Shown piece after piece: positions 34,067-42,974 of a stretch of DNA of 64,000 nt. The notes under the pieces were generated by a model. That model did no database searches, was not told the origin of the DNA, and worked only from the letters and a program-made list of their open reading frames with translations. This stretch comes from Kribbella sp. VKM Ac-2568 (GTDB lineage: Bacteria; Actinomycetota; Actinomycetes; Propionibacteriales; Kribbellaceae). The translations under genes were made by a program, and so were the position numbers. The stretch is taken from NCBI RefSeq assembly GCF_004345365.1, contig NZ_SLVF01000014.1, positions 1 through 64,000 of the forward strand, read 5' to 3'. The first letter of the stretch is position 1, and each line of letters opens with the position of its first letter.

Positions 34067-35862
34067 CCACGACCAGACAACACGGCGGTTCCGCGACCCG
34101 GGAACGCTGGGGCGCGGCCAGGCAGGTGACCCCCGACACCGGGCGAACAGCCAGGATCTCCGGCCCGGTGGTCACCGCCACCGACCTGCCCCACACCCGC
34201 CTGTTCGACGTGGTGCGGGTCGGCACCGAGGCACTCCTGGGCGAAGTCATCAAGATCGACGGCGACCTGGTGGTGATGCAGGTCTTCGAGGACACCACTG
34301 GTCTGCAGGTCGGCGAACCAGTCGAAGCGACCGGCGAACCGCTGTACGCCGAACTGGGGCCCGGGCTGCTCGGCCGCATCCTCGACGGCACTCAGCGGCC
34401 GTTGGAGAATCTGAGCACCGACGGCAACCTGTACATCGCCAGAGGCGCCGACCCGCCCCGGCTGGACCGCGACCACCGGTGGGATTTCCGGTCCGCCGTC
34501 GAGGTCGGGGACCGCGTCGTGACCGGTGACGTGGTCGGATCCGTCGCCGAGGGACGGGCCATCGAGCACCGGATCCTGGTACCCGCAGGCCTGGCCGGAG
34601 TCATCACCGCGATCCGGCCCGGGCCGGCCACCATTCTCGATCCTGTCGTCGACATCGACGGGCACCCGGTGGCGATGATGCGCCGGTGGCCGCTGAGGCG
34701 GGCCCGCCCGGTCGCGAACCGGCTGCCACTCACCGTGCCGCTGATCACCGGGCAGCGAGTCCTCGACCTTCTCTTCCCGGTCGCCCGCGGCGGCAGCGCC
34801 ATCATCCCGGGCGGCTTCGGGACCGGCAAAACCGTGCTGGAACAGGCCCTGGCGAAATTCTCGACCGCCGACATCGTCGTCTACATAGGCTGCGGCGAAC
34901 GCGGCAACGAACTCACCGAGGTGCTCGAACAGTTCCCCCGACTCACCGATCCGCGCACCGGCGCCCCGCTGATGGAACGCACTGTGTTGATCGCCAACAC
35001 GTCCAACATGCCGGTCGCCGCCCGCGAAGCCAGCATCTACAGCGGCATCACTATCGCCGAGTACTACCGTGACCAGGGCTACAACGTCGCCATGATGGCC
35101 GACTCGACCAGTCGCTGGGGCGAGGCACTGCGTGAGGTGTCGAGCCGGCTGGAGGAGATGCCCGCAGAGGACGGCTACCCCGCCTACCTGGCCACCCGGC
35201 TGGCCGGGTTCTACGAACGGGCCGGAGCCGTCCAGTGTCTCGGCACACCGCCGCGCACCGGGTCGGTGACGATCGTCGGCGCCGTCTCACCGGCCGGCGG
35301 TGACTTCTCCGAGCCCATCACTCAGAACAGCCTGCGGCTCGCCGGATGCTTCTGGGCGCTCGACACCGCCCTGTCGCGGCAGCGTCACTTTCCCGCCGTG
35401 AACTGGCTGCGGAGCTTCTCCCAGTACGGCCTGGACGAATGGTTCGACCGGGAGGTCGGCGCCGACTGGTCGCCGCTGCGCCGCTGGGCGTCAGCAGCCC
35501 TGCAGGACGAGGGCGCCTTGCAGGAAGTGGTGTCGCTGCTCGGCGTCGAAGCGTTGGCCGCCGAGCAGCGGATCACTCTGCGCATCGGGCAGGCGTTGCG
35601 TGAGGACCTGCTCCAGCAGTCTTCGTTCGACGATCTCGATGCGTCCTGCTCGCCCCAGCGGCTGCTGGCCATGCTGCGCGTCGTCCACGAGGCCGGTGCT
35701 GCAATGAGCGCGGCTCTTCAGCGTGGCGTCGCCATCACCGACATCACCGCCGCGAGCGTGCTGGCCGACCTCGGCCGGATGCGCCGCTGGCCCACCGAGA
35801 ACGTCGACGAATCCGCCACCCTCCTCATCCAGCGGATGGCCGAAGAAATGAGCTCACTGTGA
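34063..35862 (+). CDS. ntpA: V/A-type ATPase catalytic subunit A
   Basis: A 599-residue catalytic subunit. The Walker A loop is PGGFGTGKT (249-257), followed by the catalytic Glu in GCGERGNELTEVL and Walker B-like YNVAMMADSTSRWGEALREV. The non-homologous insert that marks V-type A subunits is present (about 110-210, with ILVPAGLAGVITAIRPGPAT). Length is normal. It hydrolyses or makes ATP at the interface with subunit B. The start overlaps ntpF and the stop overlaps ntpB by 4 bp. It is soundly V/A-type and not the housekeeping F-type. Confidence 0.96.
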   Translation: MTTTRQHGGSATRERWGAARQVTPDTGRTARISGPVVTATDLPHTRLFDVVRVGTEALLGEVIKIDGDLVVMQVFEDTTGLQVGEPVEATGEPLYAELGPGLLGRILDGTQRPLENLSTDGNLYIARGADPPRLDRDHRWDFRSAVEVGDRVVTGDVVGSVAEGRAIEHRILVPAGLAGVITAIRPGPATILDPVVDIDGHPVAMMRRWPLRRARPVANRLPLTVPLITGQRVLDLLFPVARGGSAIIPGGFGTGKTVLEQALAKFSTADIVVYIGCGERGNELTEVLEQFPRLTDPRTGAPLMERTVLIANTSNMPVAAREASIYSGITIAEYYRDQGYNVAMMADSTSRWGEALREVSSRLEEMPAEDGYPAYLATRLAGFYERAGAVQCLGTPPRTGSVTIVGAVSPAGGDFSEPITQNSLRLAGCFWALDTALSRQRHFPAVNWLRSFSQYGLDEWFDREVGADWSPLRRWASAALQDEGALQEVVSLLGVEALAAEQRITLRIGQALREDLLQQSSFDDLDASCSPQRLLAMLRVVHEAGAAMSAALQRGVAITDITAASVLADLGRMRRWPTENVDESATLLIQRMAEEMSSL

Positions 35863-37280
35863 TCACCGCCGAGGCCCACGCTTCCCCCTTCACCGTCGGG
35901 CACCGCACGGTGACCCGGGTCGCCGGACCACTGATCATCGTGGATGGCATGGACGGCGTCGGCTACGGCGAACTGGTCGAGGTCGAGACCGGCGACGGGC
36001 CCGTCCGCGAAGGCCAGGTGCTCGAGCTCGACGGCTCCCTGGCCGTCGTCCAGGTCTTCGGCGGAACCGTCGGCATCGGGCGCCGCGAAACCTCAGTGCT
36101 CACCCGCGGCCGCGCCGCCCAGACCGGCGTAGGCGCCGACTACTTCGGACGGGTCCTCGACGGCGCCGGCCGGCCACGCGACGGCGGCCCGCAACCCGTC
36201 CCGGACGACTACCGCCACGTCAACGGCCTGCCCCTCAACCCGATCACCCGCGCCCACCCCGACCAGTTCATCGAGACCGGCGTGTCGGCGATCGACGGAC
36301 TCGTCACGTTGGTCCGCGGCCAGAAACTGCCGATCTTCTCCGGCGCCGGGCTGCCCGCGAACGGTCTCGCCGCAAGGATCGCGGCCCAGGCACGCGTGCC
36401 TGGCGACGACACCGAAGTCGTCGTCATCTTCGCCGCCATGGGCGTCACCCGCCGGGAGGCGGAGTTCTTCCGCGCCGAGTTCCTGAAGGGAGGTGCCGCC
36501 GCCCGCAGCGTCCTACTGCTCAACCTGGCCGACGACCCCACCATCGAGCGGCTGCTAACACCTCGGGTCGCGTTGACCATGGCCGAATACCTGGCCTTCG
36601 AGCAGCACCGCCACGTCCTGGTCGTGATGACCGACATGACCGCCTACTGCGAAGCGCTACGGGAGATCTCCGCCGCACGGGAGGAGATGCCGGGCCGACG
36701 CGGCTACCCCGGCTACATGTACACCGACTTGGCTTCACTGTACGAACGGGCCGGTCGAGTCCGCGGTGGCACCGGATCGCTGACTCAGCTGATGATCCTC
36801 AGCATGCCCGACGACGACATCACCCACCCGATCCCCGACCTCACCGGCTACATCACCGAGGGCCAGATCGTGTTGTCGCGTGATCTCGATCGGCAAGGCA
36901 TCGAACCACCGATCGACGTGCTGCCGTCACTGTCACGCCTGATGAACGCAGGCATCGGCGCCGGAAAGACCCGCGACGACCACCGAGGCCTGGCCGACCA
37001 GCTGTACTCCTGCTACGCCCGCGGCCGCGAGGTCCGCCGCCTCATGTCCATCGTCGGCGAAAGCGGCCTGCCCCCCGAAGACCGGCGCTACCTCGCCTTC
37101 GCCGCCGCGTTCGAGCACACCTACCTCGACCAGGGACCAGAGCGCCGCACCCTGACCGACACACTCGAACTGGGATGGCAACTGCTCTCCCCCTTCCCGG
37201 TAGGAGAACTCAAGCGCGTCAGCGCTGAACAGCTCGCGCTCTACCACCACGAGGCCACGGTGACGATGGCCGGCGCCTGA
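35859..37280 (+). CDS. ntpB: V/A-type ATPase regulatory subunit B
   Basis: A 473-residue non-catalytic subunit. The nucleotide loop is degenerate as in the family: KLPIFSGAGLPANGLAARIA in place of a Walker A. Other marks are VVIFAAMGVTRREAEFFRAE, MTDMTAYCEALREISAAREE and GRRGYPGYMYTDLASLYERA. The GTG start is inside the end of ntpA and the stop shares a base with the TerC start, so all genes are tightly coupled. Confidence 0.95.
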   Translation: MITAEAHASPFTVGHRTVTRVAGPLIIVDGMDGVGYGELVEVETGDGPVREGQVLELDGSLAVVQVFGGTVGIGRRETSVLTRGRAAQTGVGADYFGRVLDGAGRPRDGGPQPVPDDYRHVNGLPLNPITRAHPDQFIETGVSAIDGLVTLVRGQKLPIFSGAGLPANGLAARIAAQARVPGDDTEVVVIFAAMGVTRREAEFFRAEFLKGGAAARSVLLLNLADDPTIERLLTPRVALTMAEYLAFEQHRHVLVVMTDMTAYCEALREISAAREEMPGRRGYPGYMYTDLASLYERAGRVRGGTGSLTQLMILSMPDDDITHPIPDLTGYITEGQIVLSRDLDRQGIEPPIDVLPSLSRLMNAGIGAGKTRDDHRGLADQLYSCYARGREVRRLMSIVGESGLPPEDRRYLAFAAAFEHTYLDQGPERRTLTDTLELGWQLLSPFPVGELKRVSAEQLALYHHEATVTMAGA

Positions 37281-38314
37281 TGGATATACCGCACCTCGTC
37301 TGGGTACTGACGATCCTCGGGATCATTGCCCTACTGCTGTTCGACTTCTTGTTCCACGTGCGCGCGGCGCACACCCCGACCCTCGGCGAGGCAGCGGTCT
37401 GGTCGGCCGTGTATGTGGGTATCGCCGTCTTGTTCGGTGCCGGCGTTTGGCTCTTCGGTGGCGCGGCGCTGGGCGGCGAGTACTTCGCCAGCTACATGAC
37501 CGAGAAAGCGTTGTCGGTCGACAACCTCTTCGTGTTCCTCATCATCATGGCCAGCTTCAAGGTGCCCGGCCCGGACCAGCAGAAGGCGTTGCTCTTCGGC
37601 ATCGTCTTCTCTCTCATCGCGCGCACCGCTTTCATCTTCCTGGGGGCCGCGCTTGTCAATTCCTATACCTTCGTGTTCTACATCTTCGGGCTGATCCTGC
37701 TCGTCACCGCCGGCCAACTGCTCAAGCCCGGTACTGTGAACGGCCGCTCGGCGAACAACGTCATAGTCCGCCTCGCCAAGCGGATCCTGCGAACCTCTGA
37801 CACCTACGACCAGGACAGGCTGTTCATTGTCGTCCAGGGTCGCCGGATGATGACTCCGATGCTGCTGGTGATGGTGGCCATCGGCGGCACTGACGTCTTG
37901 TTCGCGCTGGACTCCATCCCCGCAATCTTCGGCCTCACCCAGAGCGTGTTCATCGTCTTTACCGCGACCGCGTTCTCCCTGCTGGGGTTGCGGCAGCTGT
38001 ACTTCCTCATCGACGGACTACTGGACCGTCTCATCTATCTCTCGTACGGACTGGCAGCCATCCTCGGCTTCATCGGCATCAAGCTCATCCTGCACGCACT
38101 GCACGAGAACAACCTGCCCTTCCTCAACGATGCCGAGCCACTCGAGGTCGCCGAGATCAGCACCGGCCTGTCGTTGAGCGTGATCGTCGGCGTCCTGATC
38201 GCCACCGTCCTCGCCTCGCTGGTCGGCGTCAAAATCCAGGCCACGCATGCGGAGCGCCACGCCGCCGACCCCCGCGGCGAGACGTCCAAGTCCGACCAGG
38301 CAGGCCGCGAGTGA
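37280..38314 (+). CDS. TerC/Alx-family integral membrane protein
   Basis: A 344-residue protein with about nine membrane segments. The family marks are EKALSVDNLFVFLIIMASF, ALLFGIVFSLIARTAFIFLG and the second acidic segment GGTDVLFALDSIPAIFGLTQ. TerC proteins help with tellurite resistance, alkaline stress (Alx) and Mn2+ or Ca2+ movement with exoprotein metalation. Its ATG shares a base with the ntpB stop, so it is the last gene of the ATPase operon. This link between ion pumping and a metal or alkaline stress exporter is unusual. Confidence 0.9.
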   Translation: MDIPHLVWVLTILGIIALLLFDFLFHVRAAHTPTLGEAAVWSAVYVGIAVLFGAGVWLFGGAALGGEYFASYMTEKALSVDNLFVFLIIMASFKVPGPDQQKALLFGIVFSLIARTAFIFLGAALVNSYTFVFYIFGLILLVTAGQLLKPGTVNGRSANNVIVRLAKRILRTSDTYDQDRLFIVVQGRRMMTPMLLVMVAIGGTDVLFALDSIPAIFGLTQSVFIVFTATAFSLLGLRQLYFLIDGLLDRLIYLSYGLAAILGFIGIKLILHALHENNLPFLNDAEPLEVAEISTGLSLSVIVGVLIATVLASLVGVKIQATHAERHAADPRGETSKSDQAGRE

Positions 38315-38360
38315 ACAACCAGCCACACGGGGCGGGGGTCCTGGGCGTCGCGGCGCCGAA

Positions 38361-38386
38361 CCGGCGGGCTGGTGCCCGCGCGCCGG
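38361..38386. terminator. stem-loop between convergent TerC and aconitase genes
   Basis: GGCGGGC and GCCCGC pair around a TGGT loop, inside a wider GC-rich inverted repeat (CCGGCG with CGCCGG). It lies between two convergent genes only 76 bp apart and could serve both strands. There is no T-run. Confidence 0.4.
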
Positions 38387-38390
38387 ACTA

Positions 38391-40355
38391 CTACGTCGTT
38401 GACGTCAGGTCCTGCTCGCGTAGCCAGGGAATCAGACCGCCGGCCAGCAGGATCGCAACCTGCCGCCCGGACAGCCGGTGCCGGGTCGTGTAGTCCTGGT
38501 TCCGGGTGGTGTTGTGGACCGTGACCTCGTTGCCGGCTCCGACCGCGTGCCGGAGCCCGGTCAGGACGAGCTGGTCGCCTTGGTTCACCCGGCCGTGGTC
38601 GCCGGGATCGCTGAACTCAAGCGCCAGTACGCCGAAGTTGGTCAGGTTTTGCCAGTGGATCCGCGCGAAGGAGACGGCGAGGACGACGCGGAGCCCGAGG
38701 TAGCGGGGCGCGATCACCGCGTGCTCGCGCGAGGATCCCTGCCCGTAGTTGGCGCCACCGACGACGATGTGCCCGTCGGCGTTCCGGCTGTCCAACGCTC
38801 GTTGCGGATAGGTCTCGTCGAGCTGAGTGAAGGTGAAGCCGGCCAGCTTGGGGATATTGCTGCGGTAGGGCAGCACCCGCGCCCCGGCCGGCAGGATCTC
38901 GTCGGTCGACACATCGTCGCCGACCTTCAGCAGGACCGGCACGTTCAGCTCGTCCGGCAGCGCCGCGAAGTCGGGCAGGGACGAGATGTTGGCTCCCTTG
39001 ACCAGCTCGACCCTCCCACCTTGCTGTGCTGGTGGTTCGAGCATGGCGGTGTTCACGCTGGATTCGGCCGGGAGCCGAACGTCTGGGTAGTCGATGCCGA
39101 GCAGTTGCGGCAGGTCGCGCGGGTCGGTGATCTGCCCGGTGAGGGCCGCAGCCGCAGCGGTCTCTGGGGAACACAGGTAGACAGAGTCCTCCCGGGTACC
39201 GGATCGTCCCGGGAAGTTGCGCGGGACGGTGCGCAGGCTGTTGCGTCCGTTCGCCGGCGCTTGCCCCATGCCGATACAGCCCATGCAGCCGGATTGGTGC
39301 AGCCGGGCACCGGCCTGGATCAACGCGAAGGTGGCGCCCATCTTCGTCAGGTCCTGCAGGATCTGCCGTGAGCTCGGGTTGACGTCGAAGGACACCCGCG
39401 GATCGCTCTGGCGGCCGGACACGATCGCGGCGACCACGGCGAAGTCACGCAGGCCGGGGTTGGCCGACGAGCCGACCACCACCTGGGCGACGTCTCGGCC
39501 GGCGACCTCCCGCACGGTCACCACGTTGCCCGGTGAGCTGGGCAGCGCGATCAGCGGCTCCAACGTCGAGAGGTCGATCTCCTCGGTGACGTCGTAGCCG
39601 GCGTCGGTGTCGGCGAGCAGTTCGACGAAGTCGTCTTCGCGTTGCTCCGCCCGCAGGAACTCGCGCACCTGGCCGTCGGCGGGGAACACTGTGGTAGTGG
39701 CCCCCAGCTCTGCGCCCATGTTCGCGATCACATGACGGTCCATGGCGGTCAGCTGCGCCAGGCCGGGCCCGTGGTATTCGATGATCCGGTTCACGCCGCC
39801 CTTGACGCCGTGGCGGCGCAGCATCTCCAAGATGACGTCCTTGGCGCTCACCCACGGTGGCAGAGCGCCGGTCAGCCGGACGCCCCAGATCTGCGGCATC
39901 CGAAGGTAGAGCGGCTGCCCCGCGATCGCTATCGCCACCTCGAGGCCGCCGACGCCGATGGCCAGCATGCCCAGCGACCCGCCCGCCGGGGTGTGGCTGT
40001 CCGAGCCGGCCATCGTCCGGCCCGGTCGGCCGAACCGTTGCATATGCGTCGGATGGGAGACACCGTTGCCGGGTTTGGAGTACCACAACCCGAACCGGCT
40101 GCAGGCCGAGCGCAGGAAGTCATGATCCTCGGCGTTCTTGCTGTCGGCCTGCAGCAGGTTGTGGTCGACGTATTGCACAGAGACCTCGGTGCGCACACGA
40201 TCCAGACCGAGCGCCTCCAGTTCGAGCATCACCAAGGTTCCGGTCGCGTCCTGGGTGAGCGTCTGATCGATGCGCAGGGCAATCTCCGACCCTGCCGTCA
40301 TGTCACCCGAGACCAGATGTGTGGCGATCAGCTTCTGTGCGACGTTCTGCCCCAT
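38391..40355 (-). CDS. aconitase-family hydro-lyase with a missing cluster cysteine
   Basis: A 654-residue member of the shorter aconitase group. The N-terminus is QKLIATHLVSGDMTAGSEIA, DSHTPAGGSLGMLAIGVGGL is clear, and the swivelling domain has GGANYGQGSSREHAVIAPRY. The two-cysteine cluster motif is present as C357-M-G-C360 in SGCMGCIGMGQAPANG. The third ligand, normally in GSCTN, is replaced: the sequence is GSSANPG with Ser297. It may hold a changed cluster or act on another substrate, as in divergent LysF/YbhJ-like relatives. The start at 40355 is the family-like N-terminus. It lies 19 bp after slipin on the same strand. Confidence 0.85.
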   Translation of the reverse strand: MGQNVAQKLIATHLVSGDMTAGSEIALRIDQTLTQDATGTLVMLELEALGLDRVRTEVSVQYVDHNLLQADSKNAEDHDFLRSACSRFGLWYSKPGNGVSHPTHMQRFGRPGRTMAGSDSHTPAGGSLGMLAIGVGGLEVAIAIAGQPLYLRMPQIWGVRLTGALPPWVSAKDVILEMLRRHGVKGGVNRIIEYHGPGLAQLTAMDRHVIANMGAELGATTTVFPADGQVREFLRAEQREDDFVELLADTDAGYDVTEEIDLSTLEPLIALPSSPGNVVTVREVAGRDVAQVVVGSSANPGLRDFAVVAAIVSGRQSDPRVSFDVNPSSRQILQDLTKMGATFALIQAGARLHQSGCMGCIGMGQAPANGRNSLRTVPRNFPGRSGTREDSVYLCSPETAAAAALTGQITDPRDLPQLLGIDYPDVRLPAESSVNTAMLEPPAQQGGRVELVKGANISSLPDFAALPDELNVPVLLKVGDDVSTDEILPAGARVLPYRSNIPKLAGFTFTQLDETYPQRALDSRNADGHIVVGGANYGQGSSREHAVIAPRYLGLRVVLAVSFARIHWQNLTNFGVLALEFSDPGDHGRVNQGDQLVLTGLRHAVGAGNEVTVHNTTRNQDYTTRHRLSGRQVAILLAGGLIPWLREQDLTSTT

Positions 40356-40374
40356 GCGTGCCTCCCGGAAATCC

Positions 40375-41421
40375 TTACGGCTGCCAGGTCGGGTCGGCAC
40401 AACCCGCGGGGAGTCCACCCCACTGAGGTTGTGCCGACCCGGCCGCTTCGGGGGACGCGGTCAAGGGTGCGCCCGACAGACCTCGCGGCTTGGCCGTCAG
40501 CACTTGGGGTGACCTCGATCGCCCCAGTGAGACCGGTCCGCCAGCCGGCCCGGACGGCTCGACCTCGCCGACCTTCGGGAGATCAGCCGCGGCCGGGACC
40601 GGCGAGCCATTCTTCGTGCCCGCGTGCGTCGTCGACTCACCAGTACCGGACGACTTGGCATTCTCGGGCGGTGTGGACCGTTCCAGAAACCGGAGCAGTT
40701 CGACGGGGAAGGGCAGCACCAGCGTCGAGTTCTTCTCGGCCGCGACCTCGACGACGGTCTGCAGCAGGCGCAGTTGCAGGGCGGCGGGGTGTTCTGACAT
40801 CACCTCGGCGGCCTGGCCCAGTTTCTCCGAGGCCTGCAGCTCGCCGTCGGCGGTGATGATGCGTGCCCGGCGTTCCCGTTCGGCTTCGGCCTGGCGCGAC
40901 ATCGACCGCTTCATCGTCTCCGGCAGTGCGACGTCCTTGATCTCGACCCGTTCGATGTGGACGCCCCAGTCGAGTGCGGGGCTGTCGATCATCAACTCCA
41001 TGCCCTGGTTGAGGCGTTCCCGGTTGGACAGCAGGTCGTCCAGGTCGCTCTTGCCGATGATCGATCGCAGGGATGTCTGGGCGACCTGGCCGATGGCGGA
41101 GATGTAGTCCTGGACGTCGACGGCCGCGCGGACCGGATCGATCACGCTGAAGTAGACGACCGCGTCGACGCGAACCGTCACGTTGTCGCGGGTGATGCCG
41201 TCCTGCGCGGGCACCGGCATCGTGATGATCTGCATGTTTACCTTCTGCATCCGGTCGGCGATCGGCACCAGCAACGCCAGCCCCGGCTTTCGAATCTCCG
41301 GACGAACCCGCCCGAACCGGAACACGACACCTCGCTCGAACTGTTTGACCACGCGGACACTTGCCGCCGCTCCGATCAGACCGACAACCAGGGCTGCGAG
41401 TAGTGCGTAAAGGATGATCAT
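40375..41421 (-). CDS. slipin (SPFH/band 7 membrane protein)
   Basis: A 348-residue protein with one N-terminal membrane segment (about 3-24) and an SPFH/stomatin domain. Marks include VVKQFERGVVFRFGRVR, MPVPAQDGITRDNVTVRVDA, SLRSIIGKSDLDDLLSNRER and SRQAEAERERRARIITADGE. The last 100 residues are Pro/Gly/Ser-rich and disordered. Slipins form membrane scaffolds; many are paired with an NfeD protease, which is absent here. The ATG at 41421 has GGAGAAG upstream. The C-terminal tail passes through a long hairpin, so the natural stop may be shorter in relatives. Confidence 0.88.
   Translation of the reverse strand: MIILYALLAALVVGLIGAAASVRVVKQFERGVVFRFGRVRPEIRKPGLALLVPIADRMQKVNMQIITMPVPAQDGITRDNVTVRVDAVVYFSVIDPVRAAVDVQDYISAIGQVAQTSLRSIIGKSDLDDLLSNRERLNQGMELMIDSPALDWGVHIERVEIKDVALPETMKRSMSRQAEAERERRARIITADGELQASEKLGQAAEVMSEHPAALQLRLLQTVVEVAAEKNSTLVLPFPVELLRFLERSTPPENAKSSGTGESTTHAGTKNGSPVPAAADLPKVGEVEPSGPAGGPVSLGRSRSPQVLTAKPRGLSGAPLTASPEAAGSAQPQWGGLPAGCADPTWQP
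40390..40441. terminator. long stem-loop at the end of the slipin gene
   Basis: Perfect 15-bp arms, CGGGTCGGCACAACC and GGTTGTGCCGACCCG, enclose 22 bases which contain GGGG and CCCC that can pair further. It overlaps the last codons of the slipin frame and lies just before the aconitase start. It may attenuate or process the message so that the two genes are made at different levels. Confidence 0.5.
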
Positions 41422-41762
41422 TTCTTCTCCGATTGAAGGCGCCCCCGGTCTCGTCGATGCCAACTCGACGACCGACGGGCAGGTGCTGTCTCGAGAAACT
41501 CGTTGCTCTCCGCTCTCACCTGCTGAGCAGCGGATCAACGCCACCGGTTAGGTAGCTCAGCGGGCTTCGCCACGGCCGCCGGCTCGGCGAGAAGCGCAGA
41601 CGGTGGCGATCGCGGATACGGCCCGCGCGCTGCCCCGGAGTCACGAACCACGGCGCACCTCCTGGTGCCTCACGCACCCTGTGGAACGATCCGCACATTT
41701 ATATCGTAACACGATAGACTTGGATCAGTGCCGGTTCATTGCTCCCACTGAGGACGGATCAC
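41422..41762. other. divergent promoter region of slipin and MarR genes
   Basis: About 340 bp with no credible gene. It contains the palindrome at 41702 close to the MarR start. The AT-rich stretch at 41697-41704 (ACATTTATAT) stands out and could include a -10 element. Nothing else was recognised. Confidence 0.45.
41702..41716. promoter_or_regulatory. candidate MarR operator (TATCGT-AAC-ACGATA)
   Basis: A perfect inverted repeat with 6-bp arms and 3-bp spacer, about 47 bp before the MarR start. Size and symmetry are typical of MarR sites, and it lies in an AT-rich promoter-like stretch. Self-control of the MarR-DUF488 pair is the simplest reading. Confidence 0.6.
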
Positions 41763-42215
41763 ATGCAGCCCAAGACGATGGATGACGAGCAGGTGGCAGA
41801 ACCGCTGACGAAGGCGGACTTCGAGGCGTTGGCCCGCTTCCGCTTCGGTATCCGCCGCTACCTGCGCTTCAGTGAGCAGACCGTCCGCAGCCACGGCCTG
41901 ACGCCGCAGCACTACCAACTGCTGCTCGCACTGAAGGGATTCCCCGGTCGCGAATGGGCCACGATGAGCGAGCTGGCCGACCGCCTCCAGCTACGGCACC
42001 ACAGCGTCGGCGAACTGGTGAACCGAGCTCAGACTCAAGAGCTGGTGGACCGGGCACCCGATCCGGCCGACGCTCGAGTCGTCCGGGTCGAGCTGACGCC
42101 GCCCGGCCAGCGCGCCCTGGCGCGCCTGAGTGCACTGCACCGTGACGAGCTGCGGCGTTTAGGAACGGCACTGATACCGCCGGACTGGAGCGACCCCGCG
42201 GACGGTGAGTCATGA
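41763..42215 (+). CDS. MarR-family transcriptional regulator
   Basis: A 150-residue regulator with the MarR winged helix: TPQHYQLLLALKGFPGREWA, then TMSELADRLQLRHHSVGELV and the wing RAPDPADARVVRVELTPPGQ. The ATG at 41763 has GAGGACGG upstream; the longer frame from 41739 adds eight residues. It overlaps the DUF488 gene by 4 bp. MarR-DUF488 pairs occur in other bacteria, but the inducer is unknown. Confidence 0.9.
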   Translation: MQPKTMDDEQVAEPLTKADFEALARFRFGIRRYLRFSEQTVRSHGLTPQHYQLLLALKGFPGREWATMSELADRLQLRHHSVGELVNRAQTQELVDRAPDPADARVVRVELTPPGQRALARLSALHRDELRRLGTALIPPDWSDPADGES

Positions 42216-42577
42216 CTTCCCGCGACGTCCGGGTTCGCAGGATCTACGACCAAGCCGCGCCCGATGACGGCATCCGGGTCCTGGTGGATCGCGTGTGGCC
42301 TCGCGGAATTCGCAAGGATGCGGCCGCGCTCGACGAATGGGCCAAGGACGTCGCGCCTTCCACGGAACTGCGCAAGTGGTACGGCCACGACCCTGAGCGG
42401 TTTACGCAATTCAAGGCACGGTACCGCGACGAGCTCGCGACGCCTCCCGCACGGATAGCGCTCGACCACCTGCGCACACTGGCCAAAGACCATGCCCTCA
42501 CATTGCTGACCGCGACCAAGGACGTCGACCACAGCCAGGCAGCGGTACTGGCCGCTCTGTTGCGCGAGCAAGGTTGA
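42212..42577 (+). CDS. DUF488 family protein
   Basis: A 121-residue DUF488 protein. Family marks are RVLVDRVWPRGIRKDAAALD, EWAKDVAPSTELRKWYGHDP and ALTLLTATKDVDHSQAAVLA. Members have been suggested to be linked to stress or nucleic acid, but no activity is established. The usual Cys is not seen. The ATG is within the MarR stop (ATGA), so both are coupled and controlled together. Confidence 0.85.
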   Translation: MTSRDVRVRRIYDQAAPDDGIRVLVDRVWPRGIRKDAAALDEWAKDVAPSTELRKWYGHDPERFTQFKARYRDELATPPARIALDHLRTLAKDHALTLLTATKDVDHSQAAVLAALLREQG

Positions 42578-42707
42578 CCTCACTCCGGCGAATCGGCATG
42601 GGAGATCACGGTGGGCGAGCTGGCGAGCGGCCGGGTGCCGGAAACTTGCGCGATGGCGCGGACGACGTCCGGGCAGTCCCGGCGTCGAGGAAGTGCCGAT
42701 TGTTGAA

Positions 42708-42930
42708 CTAGTCGGGGATGGCAGCGGCCACCCGGTGCTCGGCCTCCCCAGCGCCCAGCAACCCGTAGCCGACGACAGACCGCGTCTGTTCACGAATCAT
42801 CACCGTTTGGCCGCGCTTACCCATCTTCGCGACGAGTTCCTTCTCGGCATCGGCCATGTCGTCCCACCGCGTGAGGGCTCGCGGGTCGGCCGCGACGGCA
42901 TCGAGGCCACCATGCGGCGGGCCGGCGCGC
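42708..42930 (-). pseudogene. C-terminal fragment of an unknown protein
   Basis: The minus strand reads RWDDMADAEKELVAKMGKRG followed by QTVMIREQTRSVVGYGLLGA and ends at 42708. It has coding character and no start codon or N-terminus: upstream the frame runs into the remnant of a LuxR gene on the other strand. I do not recognise the family. Confidence 0.3.
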
Positions 42931-42974
42931 GGCGTACGAAGTGGGAACCGGCTGGCGCGCGCCCGGCCGGCTGG

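Noticed and set aside
10785..38314. A DosR-type dormancy regulon of the mycobacterial kind
   Set aside because: The gene set is similar (USPs, response regulator), but the palindrome differs from the DosR box and the kinase lacks GAF domains, so it is not called as DosR.
41739..41762. Longer N-terminus of the MarR protein
   Set aside because: The ATG at 41763 has the better ribosome site and the usual length.
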